Below are positions 33,137 through 42,993 of a stretch of DNA of 49,708 nt, one piece after another. Below the pieces are notes generated by a model. The model was not told the DNA's origin and made no database searches. It was given only the letters and a program-made list of their open reading frames with translations. Within the stretch, counting starts at the first letter, position 1. The number at the start of each line of letters is the position of its first letter. Position numbers and translations under genes: made by a program. The stretch is from assembly GCA_945869365.1 (NCBI GenBank), contig CAMBOW010000004.1, positions 1-49,708 of the forward strand, written 5' to 3'. This DNA is from Flavobacterium psychrophilum (GTDB lineage: Bacteria > Bacteroidota > Bacteroidia > Flavobacteriales > Flavobacteriaceae).

Positions 33137-34849
33137 TTATTTTGTGAATGATAGGGTAAATGTAGTGCCTTTGTCTACTTTGCTTTCTAAGCTAATACTT
33201 CCTCCCATAGATTCCACTTGAGATTTCACTAAATACAAGCCCAATCCTTTGCTGTCTGGGTAGTTGTGGAAGCGTTGATATAATCCAAAAACTTTGTCTT
33301 TGTTGCGCGCTAAATCAATGCCAATGCCATTGTCTTTAAAGGTCATCACAACCCGATCTTCTACTTCTTTGGTGGCAATGCTAATTTTTAACGCCCGATG
33401 AGTTGCGCGGTATTTGAGCGAATTGGTAAACAAGTTCAAGAGAATGCTTTCTAAGTAGGCTCTATTAACATGCAAAACAGGGGCCAAATCCAATTCCATT
33501 TTTAAAACGGGTTGGGTGCTTTCTATTAAAAAGCTCAACTGATTGAATACATTTTCAAAAACATCTTTAACCTGTACTTCTTCTCGCTGTATTGAAGGGC
33601 TGTCTTTGATGATAATCACCTTTACCAAATCATTGACGGTCTCGTTCAATAAATCGGTTGATTTTTTAAATCCACCTAAAATCGCTTGCAATTCGGGATT
33701 GTCAATTGGCATGTCGTCTAATGATGTCAATAAGCCTGATAAATTTGATAAGGGTGCTCGCAGGTTGTGTGAGGTAATGTAAGAGAATTGTTTTAAATCG
33801 GTGTTGTTTTGGGTGAGCTCGCGGATCAGTTGTTCTTTTTCTTTTTCTTGTCTTTTCTCTGCGGTAATGTCTCGTTGAATAGAAACCCAATGCGAATGTT
33901 CACCTTCTTGGTTGGTGATGGGCAGCATTAAAAAATTCACCCAATAGCCTTCACCCGATTTGTTCTTGTTATAGGATTCAAACTGATACGATTTTTTTGT
34001 TTTTAGTGCGTTGGCAATTTGCGGCAATACTTTGGCTACCGAATCTTTTGACATGAATACAGAAGGTGTTTTGCCAATCACTTCAGATGATTTGAAGCCT
34101 GTAATTTTGGTAAAAGCCGGATTCACAAATACAATTTTTGGCACTGTGCGGTATGACTTTTCAGATTCGGTAATCATGACCGCGTCTTTGGTTTGGGTAA
34201 CCACGGTTTCGAGCAGTTTCAGTCGCTGTTCTTCTATTTTTTGTTTGGTAATGTCTTGTATGGCTCCAATCATTCGTATTGCCGTGTCGGTATCGTCTTT
34301 CACCAAAAAACCTCGATCATAGACAAATTTATAACTGCCATCGGCACAACGAAATCGGTATTCGTCTTGCCATTTCTCGGTTTTTTGTTCAATAAAAGAA
34401 TACAGTCGCACCGACATTTTAATACTGTCTTCTGGATGAATTCGGTCAAACCACCAACTCGAAGTATGGCCTACCTCTTCTTTTTTATACCCAAAAACTT
34501 CTTCAATTCCTTTGTTCCAAATAAAATAATCTTCCTGAATTTTCCAATCCCAAATGCTGTCGCTGGTGGCTTTGGCTACAATGTCATAGCGTTCGTTAGA
34601 GGATTTTATTTCGTCGTCGGTTTGTTTAAGGGTGTCAATAAAGGCCAAGCTGTTGGTTTCGTTTTTGCCCAACACATAATATAAAAAAGCCGCAGCTATT
34701 CCTACAAAAAAGAGGTCTTTAATAAAATAGATCAAGGACAAAGTGGCGAGTGACAAACCCAGTGAAGTCAATAAAAAATAGCTACCAATGGCCAGTGGTA
34801 AAAATAAAAATAGAAAATATAGGGCTATTTTATTTGACTTCTTTTTCAT
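33137..34849 (-). CDS. membrane PAS-domain sensor histidine kinase
   Basis: A 570-residue kinase from ATG 34849. Two membrane segments are at about residues 8-29 (LYFLFLFLPLAIGSYFLL) and 36-60 (LSLIYFIKDLFFVGIAAAFLYY), with only a few residues outside, so sensing is probably intracellular. Two PAS/PAC modules follow: about 80-205 (SIWDWKIQEDYFIWNKGIEEVFGY) and 215-335 (IVFVNPAFTKITGFKSSEVIG). The dimerisation helix has His361 in YITSHNLRAPLSNLSG; the ATPase has N box NLFTNSLKYR, G1 DNGIGID and G2 KGLGLYLVK. The start is favoured over one 48 nt upstream because a TATATTTG box lies between the two. Confidence 0.92.
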   Translation of the reverse strand: MKKKSNKIALYFLFLFLPLAIGSYFLLTSLGLSLATLSLIYFIKDLFFVGIAAAFLYYVLGKNETNSLAFIDTLKQTDDEIKSSNERYDIVAKATSDSIWDWKIQEDYFIWNKGIEEVFGYKKEEVGHTSSWWFDRIHPEDSIKMSVRLYSFIEQKTEKWQDEYRFRCADGSYKFVYDRGFLVKDDTDTAIRMIGAIQDITKQKIEEQRLKLLETVVTQTKDAVMITESEKSYRTVPKIVFVNPAFTKITGFKSSEVIGKTPSVFMSKDSVAKVLPQIANALKTKKSYQFESYNKNKSGEGYWVNFLMLPITNQEGEHSHWVSIQRDITAEKRQEKEKEQLIRELTQNNTDLKQFSYITSHNLRAPLSNLSGLLTSLDDMPIDNPELQAILGGFKKSTDLLNETVNDLVKVIIIKDSPSIQREEVQVKDVFENVFNQLSFLIESTQPVLKMELDLAPVLHVNRAYLESILLNLFTNSLKYRATHRALKISIATKEVEDRVVMTFKDNGIGIDLARNKDKVFGLYQRFHNYPDSKGLGLYLVKSQVESMGGSISLESKVDKGTTFTLSFTK

Positions 34850-34854
34850 TGTTT

Positions 34855-34862
34855 CAAATATA
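34855..34862 (-). promoter_or_regulatory. -7 element (TATATTTG) abutting the kinase start
   Basis: A perfect TANNTTTG on the reverse strand (34862-34855) leaves only 5 nt before ATG 34849, implying an almost leaderless mRNA for the kinase-regulator operon. No ideal -33 TTG. Confidence 0.55.
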
Positions 34863-34975
34863 AAAAAATATACCAAATCGACTCGGGTATTCGCCAACTA
34901 ATTACCGTTAATTTTTCGCATATGAACTTACCTTTAACTTAATGAATTAAAGGTTTTTTATGTAAAAATAAAGTG

Positions 34976-34983
34976 TAGATTTG
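34976..34983 (+). promoter_or_regulatory. -7 element (TAGATTTG) for typA
   Basis: TAGATTTG followed by CACCC, as in many flavobacterial translation-gene promoters, 20 bp before the ATG at 35003. Confidence 0.6.
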
Positions 34984-35002
34984 CACCCATTAAAAATCAC
35001 AG

Positions 35003-36799
35003 ATGGAATCGATCAGAAACATTGCTATTATTGCCCACGTTGACCACGGTAAAACTACTTTGGTGGACAAAATTATGTACCATTGCCAACTATTTCGCGA
35101 AAATGAAAACGCCGGTGATTTAATTCTTGACAACAACGACTTGGAGCGTGAAAGAGGAATTACCATTACCTCCAAAAATGTTTCCGTGGTTTACAAAGGA
35201 ACCAAAATCAACATCATTGATACTCCGGGCCACGCCGATTTTGGTGGCGAAGTAGAACGGGTGTTAAACATGGCCGATGGCGTTTGTTTGTTGGTTGATG
35301 CCTTTGAAGGGCCTATGCCGCAAACGCGTTTTGTGTTGCAAAAAGCCATCGATTTGGGATTAAAACCGTGTGTGGTGATTAATAAAGTAGACAAAGAAAA
35401 CTGTACTCCCGAGGAAGTACACGAAAAAGTATTTGATTTGATGTTTGAATTGGGTGCCGAAGAGTGGCAATTGGATTTCCCAACCGTATACGGTTCGGCC
35501 AAAAACAATTGGATGTCTGACGACTGGAGAAATCAAACCGAAAATATAGAGCCTTTATTAGACATGGTCATTCAAAATGTGCCTGCTCCCAAAGTGTCCG
35601 AAGGAACTCCCCAAATGCTCATCACTTCATTAGACTTTTCGTCCTTTACCGGTCGAATTGCTATTGGACGTTTGGAGCGTGGCGTACTAAAAGAAGGCAT
35701 GCCTATTTCGTTGGTGAAACGCGATGGACAAATCATGAAATCCCGCATCAAAGAATTACATACGTTTGAAGGCTTGGGTCGTAAAAAAGTTCAAGAAGTA
35801 ATTGCCGGGGATATCTGTGCAATTGTAGGCGTAGAAGGATTTGAAATTGGCGATACCATTGCCGATTTTGAAAACCCAGAAGCCTTGCAAACCATCGCCA
35901 TCGATGAACCTACCATGAGTATGTTGTTCACCATCAACGATTCTCCGTTTTTTGGTAAAGAAGGAAAATACGTTACTTCTAGACACATTCGTGATCGTTT
36001 GACCAAAGAATTAGAAAAAAACTTAGCGATGAAGTTGGGCGAAACCGACTCTGCCGATAAGTTTATGGTTTTTGGTCGTGGCGTATTGCACTTGTCTGTG
36101 CTCATAGAAACCATGAGAAGAGAAGGATATGAAATGCAAATTGGACAACCCCAAGTAATCATCAAAGAAATTGACGGTAAAAAATGTGAACCTATCGAAG
36201 AACTCACCATCGATTTACCCGAATCGTTATCGGGTAGAGCGGTAGAGTTTGTTACTTTACGTAAAGGCGAAATGTTGAGCATGGAAACCAAAGGCGAGCG
36301 TATGATTGTAAAATTCAATATTCCCTCTCGTGGAATTATTGGTTTGCGTAATCAATTGCTTACCGCTACCGCAGGTGAAGCCATTATGGCACACCGTTTC
36401 ATCGGATACGAACCTTTTAAAGGAGAAATTTCTGGACGAAACAAAGGGTCCTTAATTTCGATGGAAAAAGGAAAAGCAATTCCGTATTCTATCGATAAGT
36501 TGCAAGACCGCGGTAAGTTTTTTGTAGAACCAAATGCCGAAATATATGAAGGTCAAGTAATTGGAGAAAACTCTCGTGGAGATGATATGTGTGTGAACGT
36601 GACCAAAGAGAAAAAACAATCCAATGTGCGTTCTTCTGGAAACGACGAGAAAGCCCGTATTATTCCCCCAATCATTTTCTCATTAGAGGAAGCCTTGGAG
36701 TACATCCAGAAAGACGAGTACGTAGAAGTTACGCCAAAATCAATTCGTTTACGTAAAATTTACTTAACCGAAACTGATCGTAAACGATTCAAAAACTAA
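35003..36799 (+). CDS. typA: translational GTPase TypA/BipA
   Basis: A 598-residue ribosome-binding GTPase related to EF-G, involved in ribosome assembly and stress or cold adaptation. G1 is AHVDHGKTTLVDK near residues 11-23, switch I is RERGITITSKN, G3 is DTPGHADFGGEVERV, G4 is NKVDKENC and G5 is YGSAKNN. The C-terminal half contains the BipA-specific regions GRGVLHLSVLIETMRREGYE and PSRGIIGLRNQLLTATAGEAIM. The length is normal. A single gene with its own -7 box and a strong terminator. Confidence 0.97.
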   Translation: MESIRNIAIIAHVDHGKTTLVDKIMYHCQLFRENENAGDLILDNNDLERERGITITSKNVSVVYKGTKINIIDTPGHADFGGEVERVLNMADGVCLLVDAFEGPMPQTRFVLQKAIDLGLKPCVVINKVDKENCTPEEVHEKVFDLMFELGAEEWQLDFPTVYGSAKNNWMSDDWRNQTENIEPLLDMVIQNVPAPKVSEGTPQMLITSLDFSSFTGRIAIGRLERGVLKEGMPISLVKRDGQIMKSRIKELHTFEGLGRKKVQEVIAGDICAIVGVEGFEIGDTIADFENPEALQTIAIDEPTMSMLFTINDSPFFGKEGKYVTSRHIRDRLTKELEKNLAMKLGETDSADKFMVFGRGVLHLSVLIETMRREGYEMQIGQPQVIIKEIDGKKCEPIEELTIDLPESLSGRAVEFVTLRKGEMLSMETKGERMIVKFNIPSRGIIGLRNQLLTATAGEAIMAHRFIGYEPFKGEISGRNKGSLISMEKGKAIPYSIDKLQDRGKFFVEPNAEIYEGQVIGENSRGDDMCVNVTKEKKQSNVRSSGNDEKARIIPPIIFSLEEALEYIQKDEYVEVTPKSIRLRKIYLTETDRKRFKN

Positions 36800-36820
36800 G
36801 TACAGTTTAGTTATAAAAAG

Positions 36821-36851
36821 AAACCCATTCTACTGCAGAATGGGTTTTTTT
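36821..36851 (+). terminator. terminator after typA
   Basis: Ten-bp perfect stem AAACCCATTC / GAATGGGTTT with loop TACTGCA and a T-run. Repeat element copy B begins 13 nt later. Confidence 0.88.
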
Positions 36852-36863
36852 ATGGGAAGCTGT

Positions 36864-36928
36864 TTCCAGCTGTCCGCGGTATCTTTTGTTCGTTCCTCTC
36901 AAAAGGATGCTGCTTCCATCTGGGCTAG
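36864..36928 (-). repeat. dispersed element copy B (65 bp), supplies the esterase stop codon
   Basis: Shares both end blocks with 20972-21062 but has a shorter interior (about 15 nt). On the reverse strand it begins CTAGCCC, and the TAG at 36927-36925 is the stop codon of the esterase gene. Confidence 0.75.
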
Positions 36929-37845
36929 TTGGGCGGCAACAAAAATTGCAGCGGAATATCCAGGCGCTCTTTCCATGATTTTTCCGAATGGTCTTTGCCT
37001 GGAAAAAACAAGCTACTCCAATTGGTCGAATCAAATCCTTTTTCTACCAATACTTCATCCACTTTTTTTTGCAAGGGCGGATACAGGGCATCCAAGGTTT
37101 GATCGCCGTAATCAAAATAGATTTTATGCGTGTTAGGGTTGGGCAAATGGTTGCGCATATAACTTAAAAATGCAGCGGGTATAGGATTGCCTTCCGCCGC
37201 AAAAATACCCGGCCAATGGGTAGACAAGGAGGCGGCACCGCCAAACACTTCGGGGTATTCACAAAGTGCGTACATCGAAATCAATCCGCCCATACTTGAA
37301 CCGGCTATACAGGTTGCTTCCGGTTTTGGATCAACCGCATAATGGCTGTCAATGTAGGGTTTCAGTTCAAAAACGATAAACCGCAAATAGGCATCGGCCA
37401 GAGGAGTAAAAGTGTCTGTAATTCGTCCTTTGTCTTTTAATGCTTGCGTCACGAATTGCTGTTCTGCAACCGACAAGCTTTCATAAGGTTTTTGCGGAAA
37501 ATATTCCGGATGTCTTTTGGGCGTATTGTTAATGCCCACCACAATAAAATCGCGGGTCTTTTTTTCGGCTTGCAATTTACTGGCCGTTTCGTCTACTTCC
37601 CAGGCTTGTTTGTTCCAGCAAATTTCGGCATCAAAGAGCATTTGCCCGTCGTGCATGTACAACACGGCATATTTTTTATTTGGAGTATACCCGTTGGGTA
37701 ACCAAATTACTATAGCACGTTTGGCTACATATTTTGATTTAAAATGTTTGATGTATTCTATTTTTCCGCTGCTTACTATCGGTTTTTGTGCCATTATTCC
37801 AAAAGGAAGTACCAACAGAGTCAAGCAAATTAGCGCTAATTTCAT
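36925..37845 (-). CDS. secreted alpha/beta-hydrolase, esterase D / Fes-like
   Basis: A 306-residue protein with signal peptide MKLALICLTLLVLPFGIMAQ, so it is exported. The alpha/beta-hydrolase pattern is RAIVIWLPNGYTPNKKYAVLYMHDGQMLFD, then the nucleophile elbow AGSSMGG (Ser184), the acid in YFDYGDQTLD and His286 in FPGKDHSEKSW. This is the putative esterase family that includes feruloyl/acetyl-xylan esterases and enterochelin esterases; the substrate is unknown. Its stop codon is provided by the repeat element. It is 3 nt downstream of the large T9SS protein gene on the same strand, so it may be co-transcribed. Confidence 0.9.
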   Translation of the reverse strand: MKLALICLTLLVLPFGIMAQKPIVSSGKIEYIKHFKSKYVAKRAIVIWLPNGYTPNKKYAVLYMHDGQMLFDAEICWNKQAWEVDETASKLQAEKKTRDFIVVGINNTPKRHPEYFPQKPYESLSVAEQQFVTQALKDKGRITDTFTPLADAYLRFIVFELKPYIDSHYAVDPKPEATCIAGSSMGGLISMYALCEYPEVFGGAASLSTHWPGIFAAEGNPIPAAFLSYMRNHLPNPNTHKIYFDYGDQTLDALYPPLQKKVDEVLVEKGFDSTNWSSLFFPGKDHSEKSWKERLDIPLQFLLPPN

Positions 37846-37848
37846 GTA

Positions 37849-40800
37849 TTATCGTTTTAAGGAAAAGTGCCCTTTTACCAGGCGTTGGTCTTCAAAGGAG
37901 ATCACATACCAATAATCATCGGCGGGCAGTGGAGCTCCATTAAATGTGCCATCCCAACCGGTTCCCAACGGAGAAATTTCCTTCATCAATTTCCCCATAC
38001 GATCAAATATGCGAATGATGGTTTGGTCATTGTAGTTGGCTGTTACGCCTTTCACATTCCAAAAGTCGTTGCTGCCATCACCATTTGGCGTAAAGAAGTT
38101 GGGGATACCCAACACATTTACTTCAACAGGTCCTATAGTGCCGCAACCATAAATATCTTTCACATACACTTCATGAGTGCCGGGTGCCACATTGTAAAAG
38201 TAATTGCTGGTTTGAAAAAAATCGGGGTAATCAAGCGAATAAATATAGCTGCCTAAGCCCGAAGTGTTCACTGTAATCGAATTGATTTCGGTTATGTCAG
38301 TTACCACAAGACTCGTTATTGTTGCTTTTTCAGAAGCCGTTACTTGTATGGTTCTTGTTTTTGGACAACCGGTTGTGGTTTTTACTTCAACGCTATACTC
38401 GCCTTCGGTATTTACCGTTAATGTCGAGAATGTAGCGCCGGCTATGGAATTTCCGTCGAGGTACCATTGATAACTATAATCAGCGGGATTGGCGCCAGGC
38501 AAAACGCCTGCATCGAGTGTTCGGGTAAAGCTGGGATCATCCGAACAGATAAGTACGTTGGCGGTACCCAATTCGTTCAAATCAATTTGAGGCAAAGGTA
38601 ACACGACCAACGGTATGGTAGTGGTAACTGCACAACTGTTGTTTATCCTATTTTCTAGCGTTACAGTCAAAGTTTGTGAAGAACTGTTGAACGGGTTCTG
38701 TACCGGGTAGCCCATACTTTGGCCGGCACCATCGGTATACAGCAAGTTAAGCCCAGTTTGTCCGTTTAGCAAAGCTGTTTCAATCGCCGTCCAATCAAAG
38801 CCAATAGTTCCGTTTTGTAGAGTCGGATAATATTCGTCATCACACACTTGCGTTAAGGCTGAACTAATTGGAAATGCCTCTGGTAAATCATCAACAATAA
38901 AAGTCAAGGTGGCCTCTTCAAAACAGGCTCCGTTGGGATCGGCGGTCACATTATTGGTTGCCCGCACAGTTACCGTTGTTGTAGTATTTACTAAAAACGG
39001 ATTAGGCAAAGGACTTGGAAGAGGAGTTCCATTGGCCGCAAAATAACTCAAACTTACTTGGGTCTGTCCATTTAAGAGAGCCAAATCAAGGGCAGAGGTG
39101 TCAAATAAAAAATCTCCATCGTGGTTGTCGTCACACTGTCTAATGAGATTTCCTGGCGCTACATCTGTTAGGGTTGGTAATGCCTCTACGGTGAGTTGAA
39201 TATAAGGGCCCAAGGCATAACAGGCATTGTCGATAGTGCTTTTTACCCGAATCCAAATGGCTTGTTGGTTGGGGTAGCCAATGTTTCGGTAATTGAAAAT
39301 CGAATTGGGATCGGCCGCATTTTGGGAAATCTCGAGCGAATTGCCCGAGGCATCGGTTTCAATGGCCGCGTCAATTCCGTTTTTGTAATATTTTATAGTA
39401 TAGGACGAAGTTGCTGGAAGTAAGGCGGCCACATCAGCGGTTACGCTGCTAAAGTTGAAACTCGAAATACCATCCCGGTCGTCGTTGTTGGTGTTGTTGT
39501 TCCCAAAAGTATCCAAGAAATCATCGCATTTGGCAAAACTTCTCGAAAAAGAAGCCTGGATTTGTGTCGCCGAAACCAAAATAGATATCGAACCCAAACT
39601 AAAACAGCCATTGGCATTCACCACGCGCACCCATACAGTAGCTGAGTCGGTAAAGTATTGTTCGGGTGACAAAATGTAATCTGTACTGGCAATATTTCCG
39701 GCTTGAGCGGCTGTTTGTGAGGTATAATACGAGAAGGTTTCTACAGCAGCTTGTGCCGAAAGTTGTGTTTCTACCAATTTTAAATTCACATAGGTAAAGC
39801 CATCGGTCAAGGCATCGTCGTCACATTGTTTGATAACTACAAGACTATTCACCACAGGCAACGCATAAACGGTTAGTGTTACAGTGTCAGCATACAAATT
39901 GCAGCTGTTGCCATTTTTTTGCAGTAGCACACGAAAAATGTCCCCATCAAAAGCGGTTGGCACCGCAGTAAATTGCAATTGGTTGGTTTGGGTGCCCGAC
40001 AAGATGGGCGTGTTGCTCAAATTGGTCCAAACGCCGGCAATATTTTGTTGCCATTGGTAGTTGTCAACCGGCGTAGAATCTACCGTAAATGAAGTGTTTT
40101 GCAAAGCACAAACGGCTATTGAAACGGGTTGAGTAGTTATGCTTATCGGCGCCGAAAGGGTATAATTCTGATTGGGTAATGGCGTATACCCGGAAGCGGC
40201 ATTGGTTACTACTCCCCACGAATTTACTACAACCGGAGAACTATTGCCCACCACACCATCAGCGTTGCCGTCCAAGTAACCTGCTTCTAGGGCATCCAAA
40301 CAAGCATCGTCGTCGCTGTCTAGATCTATATAATTGGCTGCTGCATCAGGATCAGCGTTTGCTACCGTATAATTGAGTTGTCCGGATTCGGGAGCAGTTT
40401 CGAGCGAATTGGCCAAACCGTTCGCTCCAAAAATAGTAGCAGCATCAATCATTCCATTGTAATCGGTATCGGGAATAGTACAACCCGATTCAACCAAATC
40501 ATAAATGCCGTCGTTGTCGCTGTCTAAATCTAAGTAGTCGGGAATGCCATCGCTGTCGGTATCGGCCACAACCAAGCCCGCAAATTCGTCATACAAACCA
40601 TCCGAATTTGCATCAATTGCTGGCGTAACCGTGTTTAATGCCAATGCTTCTATACTATCTAATAGGCTGTCGTTGTCGCTATCGAGATCCAAAGCATCGG
40701 GAATGGTATCCCCATCACTATCGCGCGGCACACAAGTGGCTTGCAATTCCCATTGCACTCGGGCTATTGCCGTATCGGATAAATTTACTTGGGTGAACCG

Positions 40801-42975
40801 CAAACTGCTGCTGTCGGCTGCTTGGAAACTAAAATTGGCCGTTCCAAAACCCAAGGGCGTAGCGCTGTTGAGTCGGAATTTAATTTCAAACGAAGAAAAT
40901 TGGGTCACGTTGCTTTCGTAAATTCCGTCGTAATTGGTATCTATAAGCAATTGATTACCAGGATTCAGTACGGTAAGCGTTTGATTAGTGTCCGAATTGA
41001 TAATAAACTCTACATTACCATCCAACAAGGCAGTGGGATCGCCCACAATTGGGTAGCTTAATTTGAACGCAGTGACTTGGGAAAATGTTTTGGTAAATTG
41101 TACGGTATTTCCCTTACCGATTGGTGTTTCTGTGATAAAATTCCCCAAAGATGTTCCCGTAAATGGTGTAGGGGAGGGAAATGCTGTCCCGCTGGTGAGC
41201 ACATTCAAGCTACTGGCATCTGACACATCAATGGGTTGATTGCCTAAGGATTCGGTGCAATTGGGAATGCCGTCGTTGTCCCAATCCAAGTCAATGTTGT
41301 CATTGGCGGCATCATTATCGGTATTGCTGGCGCAGGCACTCACCGGAATATTGTCAGAAACCAAGGTAGAGCTGCAGGTGGCAATCGTTGCCTTTACATA
41401 ATAGTAGCCGGGAGCTAAAGGCAAATAACTATTGGCTATTGCGCCTGGTATCTCCACATTATTGTAGTACCATTGAAACACATCAAACGGACTAATCGAA
41501 TTGACTGAAATGGTTGTGTTGGGAATGCAATTGGATTGTGCCACATTTAGCAAGTCAAAACTCACTTCTGGTTTAAAGGTGAAACCCGAGAAAAATCCAC
41601 CAAAAGTGGCTGCGCCATCGGTACCATAGGCTGCCAAATATAATTGCGCCGACGAAAATACCGCTACGTTTCCAGACAAGCCGGTTATCGTATAGGTTTC
41701 ATAGGCCGTATTGCCAACAACAGCGATTGGCCCGTTTACTGTTACCCCCGGAAGAAATGCCAGTTGTCCTATGGCATAAGGAACTGCATTTACTTCAAAA
41801 CTCAAGGTGGCCGCTGTTTCAGTCAATAAGGTGATGCGCGCAATGGGATAGACGCGTGTGCCAATTTCATTAATCAAAGGTATGTTGTCAATTACATGTG
41901 GGGTTTCACAACTCAAGGGCGGGACAAAAAATAGTTCTTGATTGGCAAAATCGGTGCGGCTGTCGTCTCCTATGGTTTGGTAAGCAAAAACATTTTTGGA
42001 CGAGGTCACATACAAATTCCCATTTGTCGGGTAATTGCTGCCATCAAGAGCCACGTAGTTTCCTGCATTCAAAGTATAGGCTGCGGTGGTCGTGTTTCCG
42101 TTGAGGAATATTTCGGTGTTGTCTTCGTGTGCAATGAGCAAAACTCGTTCTACAATATCTTGCCCCGTACTTTTAATGAAAATGTACTCTTTGCCCGTTC
42201 GTTCGGCCGAAACAATCTGATCAAAACCCAAGTCCAAATTTTGGGAGGCATTTGATCCGGTAAACGAACCACAATTTACCGCAATGGGTTTGTCAGCCGA
42301 AACCAAGGAACCAATTAATCCAGTTAAGTTGGCCGTTGTAGGTCCTTCTACAGCCAGTACATAACTTTCGCCGCTATTTAAAACTACAGGACCCGGATTG
42401 CTTCCTCCACCATTATTGACTAATGTAACACCGGGTTGAATGTCGCCAAACTGAACCGTTGTATTGTTTTCGGTGGCCAAAATAGCAATAAAGGTATGCA
42501 CATTGTTGCCCAAGCCGCCATTGTTTGGATTGAGAAATGATCCGATACGAAATTCCTTACCCAAGGCTGCAATTCCTTTGGACACTACTGCTCCAGATTG
42601 GTTTCCATTTCCGGCAATGATGCGCACGGTGGCATAGATTAAATCTTCTGCTTCAATAATTATTCCTTTGTCGGTTCGAACTGTACTGGCCTGGATGTTT
42701 GGAACCATTAACTGCGTGTTAGAACCAAATCCTACATTATAGACATAGGGTGATAACTTTGAAACCGTTCCTGACACATTTGTTCCTCCTAATCGTTTGA
42801 TTACAAAATTTACGGGATTAACGTTTGGTGTTGAGATGTAGATAAATTGCTCTTGCGCGCTTGATCCATTATTGTCTGAACCCGATAAGGGCGGCAAGTA
42901 ATGGGTTTTACTAAATTGACCGTATCCTTGCCATACAAGTAATACCATAAGAAGCAGTAGTGCTTTAACTTTCAT
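37849..42975 (-). CDS. giant T9SS type B sorting domain surface protein (1708 aa)
   Basis: A 1708-residue secreted protein with signal peptide MKVKALLLLMVLLVWQGYGQ. Residues about 30-480 resemble the IgGFc-binding-type N-terminal domain of flavobacterial adhesins (HYLPPLSGSDNNG, YISTPN, LFFVPPLSC). Around 556-575 and 750-905 are Asp-rich DSDGDTIPDALDLDSDND-type repeats (thrombospondin type 3-like, calcium-binding). Further on are several Ig-like/gliding-motility-type modules containing CDD-G-T/F signatures (QCDDDALTDG, KCDDFLDTFG, QCDDNHDGDF, VCDDEYYP). The C-terminus from about 1624 (FFTPNGDGSNDFW to KGHFSLKR) is a T9SS type B sorting domain, which directs secretion and surface attachment. 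Probably an adhesin or matrix component. It is 18 bp downstream of the second type B gene. Confidence 0.9.
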   Translation of the reverse strand: MKVKALLLLMVLLVWQGYGQFSKTHYLPPLSGSDNNGSSAQEQFIYISTPNVNPVNFVIKRLGGTNVSGTVSKLSPYVYNVGFGSNTQLMVPNIQASTVRTDKGIIIEAEDLIYATVRIIAGNGNQSGAVVSKGIAALGKEFRIGSFLNPNNGGLGNNVHTFIAILATENNTTVQFGDIQPGVTLVNNGGGSNPGPVVLNSGESYVLAVEGPTTANLTGLIGSLVSADKPIAVNCGSFTGSNASQNLDLGFDQIVSAERTGKEYIFIKSTGQDIVERVLLIAHEDNTEIFLNGNTTTAAYTLNAGNYVALDGSNYPTNGNLYVTSSKNVFAYQTIGDDSRTDFANQELFFVPPLSCETPHVIDNIPLINEIGTRVYPIARITLLTETAATLSFEVNAVPYAIGQLAFLPGVTVNGPIAVVGNTAYETYTITGLSGNVAVFSSAQLYLAAYGTDGAATFGGFFSGFTFKPEVSFDLLNVAQSNCIPNTTISVNSISPFDVFQWYYNNVEIPGAIANSYLPLAPGYYYVKATIATCSSTLVSDNIPVSACASNTDNDAANDNIDLDWDNDGIPNCTESLGNQPIDVSDASSLNVLTSGTAFPSPTPFTGTSLGNFITETPIGKGNTVQFTKTFSQVTAFKLSYPIVGDPTALLDGNVEFIINSDTNQTLTVLNPGNQLLIDTNYDGIYESNVTQFSSFEIKFRLNSATPLGFGTANFSFQAADSSSLRFTQVNLSDTAIARVQWELQATCVPRDSDGDTIPDALDLDSDNDSLLDSIEALALNTVTPAIDANSDGLYDEFAGLVVADTDSDGIPDYLDLDSDNDGIYDLVESGCTIPDTDYNGMIDAATIFGANGLANSLETAPESGQLNYTVANADPDAAANYIDLDSDDDACLDALEAGYLDGNADGVVGNSSPVVVNSWGVVTNAASGYTPLPNQNYTLSAPISITTQPVSIAVCALQNTSFTVDSTPVDNYQWQQNIAGVWTNLSNTPILSGTQTNQLQFTAVPTAFDGDIFRVLLQKNGNSCNLYADTVTLTVYALPVVNSLVVIKQCDDDALTDGFTYVNLKLVETQLSAQAAVETFSYYTSQTAAQAGNIASTDYILSPEQYFTDSATVWVRVVNANGCFSLGSISILVSATQIQASFSRSFAKCDDFLDTFGNNNTNNDDRDGISSFNFSSVTADVAALLPATSSYTIKYYKNGIDAAIETDASGNSLEISQNAADPNSIFNYRNIGYPNQQAIWIRVKSTIDNACYALGPYIQLTVEALPTLTDVAPGNLIRQCDDNHDGDFLFDTSALDLALLNGQTQVSLSYFAANGTPLPSPLPNPFLVNTTTTVTVRATNNVTADPNGACFEEATLTFIVDDLPEAFPISSALTQVCDDEYYPTLQNGTIGFDWTAIETALLNGQTGLNLLYTDGAGQSMGYPVQNPFNSSSQTLTVTLENRINNSCAVTTTIPLVVLPLPQIDLNELGTANVLICSDDPSFTRTLDAGVLPGANPADYSYQWYLDGNSIAGATFSTLTVNTEGEYSVEVKTTTGCPKTRTIQVTASEKATITSLVVTDITEINSITVNTSGLGSYIYSLDYPDFFQTSNYFYNVAPGTHEVYVKDIYGCGTIGPVEVNVLGIPNFFTPNGDGSNDFWNVKGVTANYNDQTIIRIFDRMGKLMKEISPLGTGWDGTFNGAPLPADDYWYVISFEDQRLVKGHFSLKR

Positions 42976-42993
42976 AGAATAAAGATAATTTTT

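Noticed and set aside
36807..37034. 75-codon reverse-strand frame covering repeat element copy B
   Set aside because: It overlaps the esterase C-terminus in another frame and consists mainly of the repeat; a similar open stretch across copy A is also explained by the repeat.
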